DNA of 64,000 bases from Kingdonia uniflora (Eukaryota; Streptophyta; Magnoliopsida; Ranunculales; Circaeasteraceae): contig JACGCM010000012.1 of assembly GCA_014058105.1 (NCBI GenBank), forward strand, positions 1,736,001-1,800,000. Reading direction: 5' to 3'. Each line of letters starts with the position of its first letter. The stretch's first letter is position 1. The notes beneath the pieces were generated by a model. It was given only the letters and a program-made list of their open reading frames with translations. It searched no databases and was not told the origin of the DNA. The translations under genes were made by a program, and so were the position numbers. Of the stretch, positions 10,886-21,550 are shown piece by piece.

Positions 10886-13345
10886 TTATGGTAGGGCAAA
10901 GCAGGACATCTGATATCTGGGGATCGTTGAATTGACTGATTTAATCAGGATGGTATGACCAGCCTGGGAAAGGAGTTTTCCTTGCCAGGACTGTAAATAA
11001 TTAGAGATTTTTTCCTCAATACGTTGGAAGGTATGCGCTTTCAAGCGGTTAAAAAATAGATTAGTTTCTAGGTACCGTTCATCAGGCAGTATGACTTTGA
11101 CTTTGAGAAGCCACGCAATGAGATGACCCAGATGGTGAGAGAGGTTTTTACTGAAGAAGACGCCCGATTTGGCCAAATTGAGTTGTTGACCAGTCGCGGC
11201 ACATAAACTATCTAGAATAGATTTCATCTCATGAGCTTCATCAAGGTCAGCGCGGCCAAAAAGGAAACAGTCGTCCGCAAATAATAAATGGGAAATAGAG
11301 GGTCCTCTCTGAGACACTTTAATACCATGGATCTTATTTGCCACCTCCTTCACCCCCAATGCTCTAGATAGTCCTTTCATCAGGATAATAAAGAGAAATG
11401 GGGAGAGAGGGTCCCCTTGCCGGAGTCCCCGAGTGGGGGTGAGAAATCCATAGGAGGAACCATTGAGGAGGACGGAGTAATGCACCGTAGAAATTCATTG
11501 TTCAATCCATTGACACCACTTCGGATCAAAGCCTAGTGTCATCATAGTTTGGATCAGCGGCCTCCATTCTATCTGGTCATAGGCTTTAGAAATATCAAGT
11601 TTGACTCTCATCAGGCCAAAGTGACTTTTCTTTCTCTTCATCATATGAATGAGTTTATGTGCCACTAGCACATTATCAGATATTTGGCGTCCAATAAAGA
11701 AAGCTTCCTGGAACGGGGAGATGATTTTTGCCAAGAGAGGTTTAAGACGCGTCGAAAGTATCTTAGAGATAATCTTATAAGTCACATTGCACAAGCTAAT
11801 AGGGCGAAAATCACTAGATCGTGCCTTAGAGGAGTTCTTCAAGATCATTACCACATACGTAACATTGATATATTTGGGCATAAACCCCGAGGTAAAGAAA
11901 CTAGTGACCAAATTGCAAATATCAGGGCCCACCACGTCCCAAGATTTTTGAAAGAAAATCGTGGGGAAACCCTCTGAACCTGGAGCTTTATGAGGCCCAA
12001 TGTTGTTGAGGGCCGCAAGTATCTCCTCCAAGGTTACCTCTGTCAATAGTGCTTGATTATCATCTGCCGTAATACACGGGCTAAAATGAGCAAGGAACTC
12101 TAGGATGCCAGTCAGGTCAGAAGTTTTAAAATTACTGGCCATGTCCCTCAGGAAAATATGCCCGATTTCCGTCGGCTCCGAAGTCCAATCACCATTCTCC
12201 CATTTGAGCCAATCGATATAATTCTTTTTCCGTTGAGAGAGGGTTTGCATATGAAATTTTTTAGTATTTTGATCCCCTTTTGTAAGCCAGTTGACACAAT
12301 ATTTTTGACGCCAGAACATCTCTTCTCTGGCTTGTAACTTGTCTAAAATCCTCAAAAGCTCCAAATCTCGTTGAGAAGTTACCTCATAAAAAGGAAGGGC
12401 CTGAATTGTATTAATCTCGTCTTTGATCGCACAAATTCGGCTGGGAACATGTCTAATTTTTTTCTTGTTCCAGGACCTGAGCCCTACTTTAGTATTTAAT
12501 AATTTGCCTTTAACCAGTTGGGCTGGGAAACCTCGTTCTGAGGCTTGCCAGAGGTTCTAAATTATATGAGGGAACTGGGGTTCTCGAGTCCACATGGTTT
12601 GGAAACGAAAGCATTTGTCGAGAGTTAAAAATAGTGGAGTTGTATTAATGCATAGAGGAGTGTGGTCCAAACCCAGGCCGGGTAGGTGAAACATCTTAGC
12701 CATAGGAAAGGTGACCATCCACTCCGCATTAGCTAGACTACGATCAAGTCTTTCCCTAATATTTGCCCATCCCCGGCGTTTGTTTTTCCATGTAAAAGGG
12801 TTACCCGAAAAACCAAGGTCGACGAGACCCGCTTGTTGGATAACCGCATTGATATAGGTACTTTTAGCTGCTTTATAAGGTTTTCCCCACATTTTATTGG
12901 CCCGGTCAAACACAGTATTAAAATCTCCCATAATCATCCAGGGGCCAGTATACCCATTGGATGTGGCTTCCACAAGCCTCCAACTCTCATTCTGATCCCT
13001 CTGATAAGAACTACCGTAGAAAAAAGAGATCATCCAATGATTTTCGGCTGGATCTGAGTTCACCATAACATTAATAATATATTTATTACAGAGGACCACA
13101 TTAATATTAATATTAGCCTTCCACAAGACACAAATACCGCCAACGCGGCCATGAACGCCAGAAGCTGAAACATCCACCCAATGAGGGTAGTTAAGATTAG
13201 GTACTAAAACTTGCATTTCTGCGGAGGATCGTTTGGTTTCGGCCATAAAGATAATATCTCCTTGCGAAGATTGGATAAGCTCACGAAGATGACGAATTGT
13301 CATCGGTTGACATAAACCCAGACAATTCTAAGCAATAAGTATCAT
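10886..13345 (-). pseudogene. LINE ORF2: APE-like endonuclease and reverse transcriptase
   Basis: One minus-strand frame from an ATG at 13345 to a stop at 10886, with nonsense codons at about 13330 (TAG where L1 proteins have the Trp of the WNCRGL start), 12557 (TAG) and 11492 (TGA). The endonuclease (13303-12557) shows GDIIFMAETKRS, WMIMGDFNTVFD, GNPFTWKNKR with RERLDRSLANAEW, and GLGLDHTPL: the Glu, Asp/Asn and Asp-His catalytic signatures of APE-type LINE endonucleases. The RT (12364-10886) shows HKAPGSEGFPTIFFQKSW, FRPISLCNVTYKIISKIL, FIGRQISDNVLVAHKL, then TRGLRQGDPLSPFLFII and LLFADDCFLFGRA. The FADD catalytic box is intact. It would nick target DNA and prime cDNA synthesis there. Confidence 0.92.
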
Positions 13346-13597
13346 AATGGCCCGGGTAGTCTCCACGGAGCCACCCGAACCCTAGTATAATATCTAAACA
13401 AATGATATGTACGTCAAATTTGTGAAATTGAGAAAAAAAGGGAGTGGGAGTGCGCACCTGAGAGTGAGAAAGTCTGTGGAAACTGGACTGGTGAGACTGG
13501 GATGGTATGGTCATTTCTGCAACTCGTGTTTCAGCCCGCATCTGTCTGCGACCACTCGTGACGAAGACTAAGGATAACACGGAGATAGAAGGAAACA

Positions 13598-14499
13598 CTA
13601 TCGCGGCTGGCTCGGCTCTTGGGATTCAGGATCCCTAATAGAGGAACTCATAATATCGACTGAGCTATCCGCGTACCACAATATTTGAGAAAAGGACGGT
13701 ACAATCTGAAACTCCCCAGAGCTACTAAGGATATATAATAACTGGTCCCCCCTAGAGTCAGAATCCTTCCCATCCCCCTGTACCGGGTCAACCCCACCCC
13801 CGCCCCCTAAATTGGGAAGACCCCAGAGTTGTTCATCCTCTCCCCGGCCCTGATGCCCGGTCGTATCAACAATTGCCTGAAAAGTCAGCAACTCCTCCTC
13901 GACAACCAAGTGAGCCATCCACCCCCCCTCGACCAGGCCCTCTAAAGTATTTTAACCCTCCTCCCCCGGCCAACGTAAAGGTTGTCTACTACCTATGAAG
14001 CTCAAAACCACATCAGGGTTTCCTCCAGAAACCCCAAAAACATTTCCCCCCCCCCCGAGTACCCCTCTAGGTAGTATTGCTCTCCTGACCTCCGTCATGA
14101 TCGGTCAAACCCATAGGCATCCCTGGAAACCCAGGGTATCAGCGCCCCATTCCAACTAGGCGTTTCCCTTTATCCCTACGTTTGTGCCGATTTACGTCAG
14201 GGAGAGGAAGGGAGGGAGATAACCGTCCCTGATCCCTATCCTCCCTACCCTCATCTAAAACTAAAGGATGAGCCTGTAAAGTAGCATTTACTAGAGCCTC
14301 TCTCTCCCCACTCGGATTTTGTATCGCCGTGGTTCCTGGATTCTGACTACCCCAGGCTATCCTCTTCAAGTATCACAGAACAAGTCACGACGTAGTGCCT
14401 CATCTTAAAATAGATAGTACATAAATTAATTGAGGCTCTTTCATATTTGGTCTCAATCAAAAGCAGCCTACTGGCCAGGTCTGCCCAGACCGCCGGTGG
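13598..14499 (-). pseudogene. LINE ORF1, C-terminal part (zinc knuckle and basic/acidic tail)
   Basis: Read from the nested-element junction at 14499, the frame gives VWADLASRLLLIETKYERAS and then C-T-I-Y-F-K-M-R-H-Y-V-V-T-C. This is a C-x2-C-x4-H-x4-C zinc knuckle in which the second Cys has become Tyr (TGT to TAT type change). A frameshift near 14365 moves the reading to the 14139-14369 frame (basic, RRDKGKRLVG), and 13598-13918 gives an acidic, Gly-rich tail. It continues ORF1 from 22280-22785 and sits just ahead of ORF2. Confidence 0.75.
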
Positions 14500-15228
14500 T
14501 ATAGGGGTCTAACTTTGCAAAAGGGGAAATTGACTTTTATACTATGAGTTTTATCTTCGATTAGGGGAATTCAAGCATATAATCAATAATAGTAAGACCT
14601 AATATTCTAACAATACACTTGCGTGGAGGCCTAGAATGGGTCACTCCATGACCTCTGGTGAGGATTTTTAAGAGTTATGTTATATATGGAGAGTAGTCGA
14701 AGAATCGAGAACTGGGTGATTACAGGGTATTCAAAGATTAACTTGTAGGGTTTGTTGGGAGAGATTTTCTAACCTCTTCATCGTTCCTCCTCCCTCCTAT
14801 TTATAGAACATAGGAATGGCTGAGTCACCATGGGAGGTTAAGTTACATGTGTATCCTCCGGGGACAACTGACTTATACCCGAAATCGGTTCTGACGCTGT
14901 AATTATCGAGTTTGATACTGCAGTTGTTGCTCTTGACACTGTAGTTGTTGGTTCTGACACTGTAGTTGTTGGATATGGCACCGCAGTTGTCGAGCGGTTT
15001 GCTCTACTGTTTTGTCTGGTGAGATGGCCACCTGACATGTTTCCCTTCGATCATGTACGCCCATGGTCGAAGTATTTTTGGTTCGACAATTCCTTCGAGT
15101 GTTCGAATAGTCTCGGAAGGTTTTGTGGGCTTGATAATTGACTTACTAGGCTTCAAGTCATCTGGTAGGCTTCGAAGTGGCCTTCGAGTGCTCGATTGGA
15201 GCTAAAAGGCTACGAGTAGGCTACTACA
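14500..15228 (-). repeat. 3' LTR of Tat element 2
   Basis: Starts tataggggtct (TA instead of the TG of its partner) and ends ggctactaca on the plus strand. Aligns end to end with 21551-22279 at the same length. Differences visible at the ends are nearly all C/T or G/A, the pattern of methyl-cytosine decay. Confidence 0.92.
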
Positions 15229-15444
15229 CTCGCCCCCTATCAGCAGGGGCCTCAGAAATTGGTGTAGAAGGCGCGTGTTAAGAAAAGTAGTTAGGCGTTG
15301 GAAGTTGAAGCTTGTTGAGAAGGGTAAAGAAATGGAAGAACAGAGGGAAATCTTCTAGGAGCAATTCGATGATGAGTGTCAGACATCCACGAATTTGAAG
15401 ATCTTTATCGAGAGTTTGGGGTATGATCCCATAACCCTCAAACC

Positions 15445-15978
15445 TAGGCCTGTTTTCGGATCGGATCGGATCAGAAATAGAGGTGTTTAGAATTTTTCTG
15501 ATTTTTTTTGGAACTAGAAAACCTGTTCTGATCCGATCCGATTTTTTTCGGAACTGCCAAAATAAATCCGAATCCGAATTTTTTTGGAATTTTCGGAATT
15601 TCGGAATTTCTGGAATTTGGAACAAAATTCGGAATTTTCAGAATAAATTTCGGATATTCCGAAAAATCCGAATAAATTTCGAATTTTCGGAGTAATTTTC
15701 GGAATAAATTATTTTGATATTTGGGATTCGGATTTATTCGGAATATGTTATTTTCGGAAAAATCGGAATAATAGTATTCAGAAAAATCGGATCGGTATTT
15801 TCGTAAAAATCGGAATTTCGGAATTACAGAAGCCTATCCGATTCCGATCCAGATTTTTTCGGAAAAAATCGGAAATCGGATTTTCGGAAATCGGAACTGT
15901 AAAATTGGGTTCCAAAATCGGAAAAATCGGATCGGATTTCAGAAAAAATCGGAAGTTCGGACAAAAGTTGCAGCCTTA
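15445..15978. mobile_element. Non-autonomous hAT element with TCGGAAA-rich interior, TSD CTCAAACC
   Basis: A 534-bp insertion flanked by the perfect 8-bp duplication CTCAAACC (15437-15444 and 15979-15986). Left end TAGGCCTG, right end on the opposite strand TAAGGCTGCAA, hAT-like termini related to those of the element at 7431. The whole interior is a degenerate array of TCGGATCGGA and TTCGGAAAAATCGGA words on both strands. It holds no transposase. The 70- and 115-aa frames here are artefacts of the repeat. It lies in the spacer of Tat element 2 and is therefore the youngest of three nested layers. Confidence 0.88.
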
Positions 15979-16477
15979 CTCAAACCCTTTCCTGCGCCCG
16001 AAGGGACTGCTGTCAAAGGTCGTGGACGATCGGAAGGAGTGAAAGTAGATCCTTCTGCTGGAGATGGCATGGAAGTTCCTGTGTCTGAAGATGTTGTTGT
16101 TGATGCGGTAGTTTATAGGGTATCCAAAGGTGCTCGAGGTATTACTGTGGAAGAATATGAAGGAAGAGGTGATGTGGCCACTCCTGTATGAGGTACTATA
16201 GCTGTCTTCTTGCTGTAGCAAACCCTTTTTTCTTATCTTGTAGTGGTGTTAGAATATTTGAAGTAATGGTTGGCATTCGAACACTTTATAACTTATTTGA
16301 GCTAGAACTGTCTGTTTGTGATTGATTTGAATTGCTCTATTGTAATGAACTTGAGTTGTTGAATTACTGATATATTATACTGGGGTGTCGTACCTATAGT
16401 TGAATTACTGATATTCCTGTATACTGAATTTGTGTATGCTGGAAGTATAGAATATTTGTCACAAAGTTTAAATTAGA
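15979..16477. other. Spacer between integrase and 3' LTR of Tat element 2
   Basis: After the hAT element the plus strand continues with a GA/GT-rich stretch (to about 16220) and an AT-rich stretch with a repeated tgaattactgatat phrase (16355-16413). No gene is seen. Non-coding spacers at this position are typical of Tat elements. Confidence 0.5.
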
Positions 16478-17215
16478 ACCTTGAGGAGCTTCGAGGTCGT
16501 CTTCGAGTATTAGTCTAGTCGAGGGATAAACATGATAGCAAGGTTAGGCCAAGATTTTATTGGACTTGGAAGGCCACCCTGGGTCTGTCTGCGGGATTGA
16601 GCCTAAGCAAAGCATAATGTGGTCGCCCCCAATGTATTCTCGAGGGTCCGGTCTGTTGACAATTCATGCCCCCTGAGTTTGCTCAAATTTGGAGACTTGA
16701 AAAACTTCGAGGTCACCCTCAAGTATAAGTCTGGTTGAAGTATTTATATGATACTTAGGTTAGGCTAGGAAATTCACTGGACTTCGAAGGTTGCCCCCGG
16801 GTTTGGCCGCGGGATTGAGCCTAAGTGAAGTATAACGTGGCCGCCCCCAATGTATTCTCGAGGGTTCGGTCTGTCGACCATTCATGCCCCTCGAGATTGC
16901 TCGAATTTGGAGACTTGAAAAACTTTGAAGTCGCCCCCAAGTATCAGTCTGGTCGAAGTGTTGACATGATACTTAGGTTAGGCCAGGAAATTTACTGGAG
17001 TTCCAAGATCGCCCCCGGGTCTGGCCGCGGGATTGAGCCTAAGCGAAGCATAACGTGGTCGCCCCCAATGTATTCTCGAGGGTCTGGTCTGTCGACCATT
17101 CATGCCCCTCGAGTTTGCTCGAATTTAGAGACTTGGAAAACTTTGAGGTCGCCCCCAAGTATCAGTCTGGTCGAAGGGTTGACGTGATACTTAGGTTTGG
17201 TCCAGAAATTTACTA
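16478..17215. repeat. 218-bp tandem repeat array in Tat element 2
   Basis: About 3.3 head-to-tail copies. The marker gcgggattgagcctaag starts at 16591, 16809 and 17027, giving a period of exactly 218 bp twice. Each unit also carries gtcgcccccaatgtattctcgaggg, a gtctgtcgaccattcatgcccc segment and gatacttaggtt. It lies between integrase and 3' LTR, where Tat/Retand/Ogre elements are known to carry arrays that can seed satellite DNA. Confidence 0.9.
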
Positions 17216-17260
17216 GAAGAGAGGTCATGGAGTTCAAAGGATAAAAAATATGTTTATTGA

Positions 17261-18634
17261 TTATACTGTATTTATATCAGTTGAGCAAGGTGGAGGTCGT
17301 GGCCTGTTGTATGAGACTAACTGCGTGGTGTTCCAAGGACTGGATAGAAGCTCTTCCACTTCTGTCATCAGATAATAGGAACCTTTATTATTTTTATCAT
17401 ACACGACATAAGGTCCTTCCCAGGATTCGGCTAGCTTACCAGTATTACGAGGCTTCGAAGAGGGTGTGACTCGCCGAAGTTCCAAATCTCTAATATTGAA
17501 ACTGCGTGGTCGAACTCTTTTGTTGTATGACTTCTGAAGAGAGAGATGGTATCGACAAAGGTTTGCGATGGCTCGGTCTCTAGTTTCGTCAATCCATAAC
17601 ATATTACATCAAATTGAGTAGGTAGAACTGCGTGTTGGGGTCGCGTGTTGGTACTTCAAATTGAGTAGGTAGAACCGCTTCGGTACCATAGGCTAGAAGG
17701 AAAGGTGTGCAACACGTCGCCTTCTTGGTGTTGTTCGATAAGCCTAGAGTATATGTTGTAGTTTTTGGACCCATCGTCCTTTCTTCTCATCGACCCGCTT
17801 CTTAAGACTGTCGACTATAGTTTTATTGATTGCTTCGACCTGACCATTCCCCTGGGGGTAGTAAGGTGTTGAGGGGGAGAGGATGATGTTGTTCTTTTTC
17901 AGGATATTATAGACTTTGTTCCCGACGAACTGTGGACCATTGTCGCATCGAATCATGTGAGGACAGCCGAAGCGCGTAATGATATTTTCCCATAAGAACT
18001 TGATGACCTCTTCTCTGGTTCGACATAAAGGCACGACCCCGACCCATTTAGTAAAGTAATTTGTTGCTACCAAAATGTTTTTTTGGCTGCCCGAGGCTTT
18101 GGGAAAAGGACCCACGAGATCGATGGCCCACCGCTTGAATGGTCAAGAGACTTGACTGCAGGAGATCTTATAAACGGCTATAGATGTCGTGGGAGTGACG
18201 TTGGAATTTATCACAGTGTTTGGCGCACCCTTCAGTTGCTTCTTCATATTGGGCCAGAATAAACTTTGGGATACGGCTCGAAGGGCCATAGATCGACCAG
18301 TAGTATGGGCACCACAGGTACCTTTGTGGAGTTTGGCAAGAATTGTAGTGGCTTCGTTTTGAGAGATGCACCGGAGGTGGACGCCGTTTGGGGATTTGTG
18401 ACGTAACTCGCCTTTGAGAGTGGTGTATCTGCAATAATTTTCTAGTAACAAACGTTTGGCTTTGAGGTCTTCTGGGAGGGTAGAACTGTTGAAGTAAGCA
18501 AGAAATGGTGTTTGCCAATCATCTGCATTGAGACTCTTTCCCCCAGTATTGATGGTATTGACTTCCATCTGGTCGATACTTGGGCGTTCGAGTACTACGA
18601 TATGGAGTATTCGAGATTCGAACTGGCCTAACAT
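17261..18634 (-). pseudogene. Integrase of Tat element 2
   Basis: Three frames. 18143-18634 carries the zinc-binding N-terminus (LHKGTCGAHTTGRSMA, then LFWPNM). 17744-18115 carries the core: MGPFPKASGSQKNILVATNYFTKW with a catalytic-strand Asp changed to Asn (usual VA-x-DYFTKW), then IRCDNGPQF with the second Asp and PQGNGQVEAINKTI with the Glu. 17261-17602 carries the C-terminal region ending in WEGPYVVYDKNNKGSYYL and a WN-x-x-QL tail. Frame changes and the Asp-to-Asn change inactivate it. The 81-residue KPTH-like segments between frames are still followable. Confidence 0.87.
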
Positions 18635-18639
18635 GGCTG

Positions 18640-19070
18640 CTATGTAGGTGAGGGTATCGGCATGTCTATTTTTGCCTCAAGGGTGATGAGTAATAGATGA
18701 TTTTTCAGGAAAATGATACATGCGCTGGCGGACGAGCTCAACATATTCAGCCATGCGACCGTTGGCCTGATTTTCGCTGGTATATTATCTTTGAACAAGT
18801 TGAGAGTCAGTAAATACTGCAAGTTTAGGGACGCCAAAATTCGAGTACGAGGTCGAGGACATGGATCAAGGCTTCATACTCAGTCTCGTTGTTGGAGCAT
18901 TCGAAGTTTAACTTAACGGATTTTTCAATTCGATCATTGTTGGGGTAACCAGGACAACACCGATCCCCAAAATGTTAGGTCCAGCAAATCCATTTATAAA
19001 GAGATGTCAGCCTGTGTTAGGGTTCCATGGGTTGGTTTGTTTGGGCTGGTCTTCTAGTAGATCATCTTCA
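18640..19070 (-). pseudogene. Second (archaeal-type) RNase H region of Tat element 2
   Basis: Between RNase H and integrase the minus strand gives TESEYEALIHVLDLVLEFWRPK-like wording around 18840-18890 and FTDSQLVQR-like wording near 18790, the strand-and-acidic-residue pattern of the extra RNase H of Tat elements, spread over two frames with stops. This dual RNase H order is the main reason for the Tat call. Decayed. Confidence 0.6.
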
Positions 19071-19362
19071 TGTTCCTCCCAGTCGATGTCTTCGACCGGG
19101 AAGTCGGAGAGGAAATCTGCTACTGTTTAACCCTTTTGGGATATTTGTTTCTCAAATGTGATGTCGTGTTCACTCAGATAAACAGACTACTGTTGTACCC
19201 GTCTAGATTTTTCTTTATTGCTGAGTATTTCTTGAAGGGGGTAACTTGTGATAACACGTATGAGGTGAGCTTGGAAGTATGGTTTGAGTTTTCGAGCGGT
19301 ATAAACGAGTGTAAGGAACAGTCGCTCGAACTTGGTATATCGAGTCTCTGTGGGTGTCAGAG

Positions 19363-19800
19363 TTATGCTAATAAAGTATACAGGTTTCTCGATGCTAGAT
19401 TCGAGTCGAATGAGGACTGAACTGATAGAAGTGTCGGTAACAACGAGGTATAAAAAAAGTGTTTCACCTTCGATGGGGGTACTGATGATGGGTGGTCGAC
19501 TAAGGTATGATTTGAGTTTGAGAAAGGCCTGCTCACAATCGGGTGTCCAATTGATTTCAGGGTTATTTTTCTTTTTGGCTTTATGAACGCCTTGATCACG
19601 TAAGAGTGAGAAAAGCCAAGCACAGCGGTCAGAGGATTTCGAAATAAAATGGTTGAGGGAAGCTATCTTTCCAGTGATTTTTTGGACGTCTTTTTTGGTT
19701 CAAGGGGAAGTCATGTCGATGAGGGCTCGGATATGAGTGGGGTCGATCTCGATACCCCGTTTGCTGATGAGGTGGCCTAAAAATTTGCCAAACGAAATAC
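19363..19800 (-). pseudogene. RT thumb and RNase H of Tat element 2
   Basis: The minus strand gives a GKIASLNHFISKSSDRCAWLFSLLR-type segment at 19600-19680, a WTPDCEQAFLKLKSYL-type segment at 19505-19560, and a LYLVVTDTSISSVLIR-type segment near 19420-19460 with PVYFISITL after it. This is the connection and primary RNase H of a gypsy RT, in pieces. It follows RT directly and matches 1944-2321 of Tat element 1. Confidence 0.75.
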
Positions 19801-19827
19801 CAAATTGGCATTTGTCTGTGTTTAACT

Positions 19828-20622
19828 TCATATTGTAAGTACGAAGTATGGCGAAGACCTCGGTGAGGTCCTTGATATGGGTCTATTTTTGGAGGCTCTT
19901 GCATAATATGTCGTCGAGACTTCGACAGACTTGCCAAGCAAGGATTTAAACATGGTGGTAACAAGACGTTGATAAGTGGCACCTGCATTTTTAAGGCCGA
20001 AGGGTATGACATTAAAATAGTAAAGGCTTTGTTCAGTGATAAAGGAAGTTTTAAGTTGATCTTCGGGGAGTAGGGGTACCTGATTATAACCCGAAGCCGT
20101 ATCCATCATCGATAGTCGTTCATGTTCGGCTGTGGCATCCAGGAGTGTGGAAATGATCAGGAAGGGGAAGCTGTCCTTTCGTGTGTATTTGTTGAGGTCT
20201 GGGAAGTCAACGCAAATTTTGATCTTACCGTTCTTCTTAGAGACAACAACGATATTAGATATCCAGTCAACATACTTGACTTTTCTGATGAAACCCGCGG
20301 CTAGGAGTTTGTCGACTTCGAGGTTTACAACTTCTCGAAGTCGTAGGGCCAACATATGCTTCTTCTGGTTCACCGCTGTAGAGTGAGGGACGAGGTCGAG
20401 GTGATGACATGCTAAAGTCAGGTCGATACCGGACATCTCATGGATTATCCAGGCAAAGACGTCTTTATTTGCTCGAAGGAAGTCGGTGAGCTCGAGGCTT
20501 TTGGCCTCATCTAGAAAAGTACCAATAAATGTACCTCGACCAGGACCGTCGAGTTCGATATAGACAGTAGGTTTGATGGGTGTAGTAGCTAGCGTCGATG
20601 GTATGGGGGTAGAGAGAGACAT
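19828..20622 (-). pseudogene. Reverse transcriptase of Tat element 2
   Basis: A 264-residue frame. Residues 35-60 match the pre-RT segment (LTDFLRANKDVFAW, EMSGIDLTLACHHL). Residues 100-180 give AAGFIRKVKYVDWISNIVVV, KKNGKIKICVDFPDLNK and DSFPFLIISTLLDATAEHERLSMMDTASGYNQ. Then comes FNVIPFGLKNAGATYQRLV. The catalytic YVDD box falls exactly where the frame shifts: the ORF continues as VEVSTTYYARA, while the +1 alternative gives DDILCKSLQ. So a small deletion at the active site ends the protein. Otherwise the best preserved part of this element. Confidence 0.9.
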
Positions 20623-20679
20623 TGATTGCTATGGTTGTTTGACAAGTTTTCGGGTTTGATCGATCTCTGGGTGTTCGCA

Positions 20680-21054
20680 TTAGCGGGCAAGGCGTTGAGT
20701 GATTTTTAAGTTCCACGTACCACAGAGGGTAATGAAACGAAGGGTTTGGTGGTAAGTCGAATGTATGGCTCTCATGGCATGGAGCCAGTCGCGGCCAAGG
20801 ATGCCGAAATATTCAGATTTCTTATCAATGACAAGAAAGTTGGTTTGGAGTGTGACTGGCCCTGTAGTGACAGGGAGACTAATGCGACCGATATAAACTT
20901 CAGTAGCATCGCTGAAGCCCTTGAGTTTGACATTAGTCAGGGTGATGAGGTTTGTTTTCTGCATGGCTTGAACAGTCTGAAGGAATAGTACATCAGCTAC
21001 ACTTCCCGTGTCGATGAGCATGGTATGGAGGACGAGGTGGTCGACCTTAATCAT
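20680..21054 (-). pseudogene. Aspartic protease of Tat element 2
   Basis: A 124-residue frame with HTMLIDTGSVADVLFLQT (DTGS active site), the central FLVIDKKSEYFGILGRDWLHAMRA (the ILGR motif that closes the fold) and STYHQTLRF. Length and spacing fit the plant gypsy protease. It has no in-frame stop across the core, so it is one of the less damaged domains. Confidence 0.85.
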
Positions 21055-21097
21055 AATGACTAAAGAGTCGGAATGGGGGAAACGAACATGCGATGTG

Positions 21098-21500
21098 TCA
21101 CAGTCGATAAATGAGATACCATCGGGTCGAGGGTATTGACTCGATTCTGGCAGAAGGGCGGGTAGCTTCTCCTGGTAGGTGAGTTTGCAGCATTCTTTGA
21201 CATGCTTGCACTTGCTTTAGAATGGCTGCTGTCGATATTGTTGATCTCGATGAGATGAAGAATGTGTACCTCGGCTGGGTCAACAGCAGGGGCAGGTGGA
21301 GGCTTAAGGTACGACCCATCGAGGTAGCTGGGGAGGTCAGCGACGTATTAATGTAGATGACCCGCTTTAAGAATTATTTTGAGAGAGTGCTGGAGAGCGT
21401 AGTATTTGTTGGTGTGATGGCAGTTACACTTATGGTTCTGGCAATGGTGGAAGTAGAGCGGGGAGGGCATTAGAGGAGGTTGGTAGGGTTAGAGAAGGAA
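21098..21500 (-). pseudogene. gag remnant of Tat element 2
   Basis: Only about 480 bp separate the primer site from the protease, against well over 1 kb for a full gag. The minus strand near 21330-21440 gives HHTNKYYALQHSLKIILKAGHL, matching the His-rich GH-x-TEDC…L-x-x-x-IE-x-LI-x-x-G-x-L segment at the C-terminal end of Tat gag. The capsid part is deleted. Confidence 0.6.
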
Positions 21501-21531
21501 AAAATGGCAGGGAGAGACTGGTAGGGTGGGA

Positions 21532-21548
21532 TAGCACAGACGGTGCCA
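21532..21548 (-). other. Primer binding site of Tat element 2
   Basis: The minus strand reads TGGCACCGTCTGTGCTA two bases inside the 5' LTR. It is the same TGG-x-x-CCGTCTGTG type as at 4931-4950. Confidence 0.75.
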
Positions 21549-21550
21549 AA

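Noticed and set aside
15278..15695. Overlapping 115-aa and 70-aa ORFs on opposite strands
   Set aside because: Both are translations of the TCGGAAA-type word array of the hAT element at 15445-15978.
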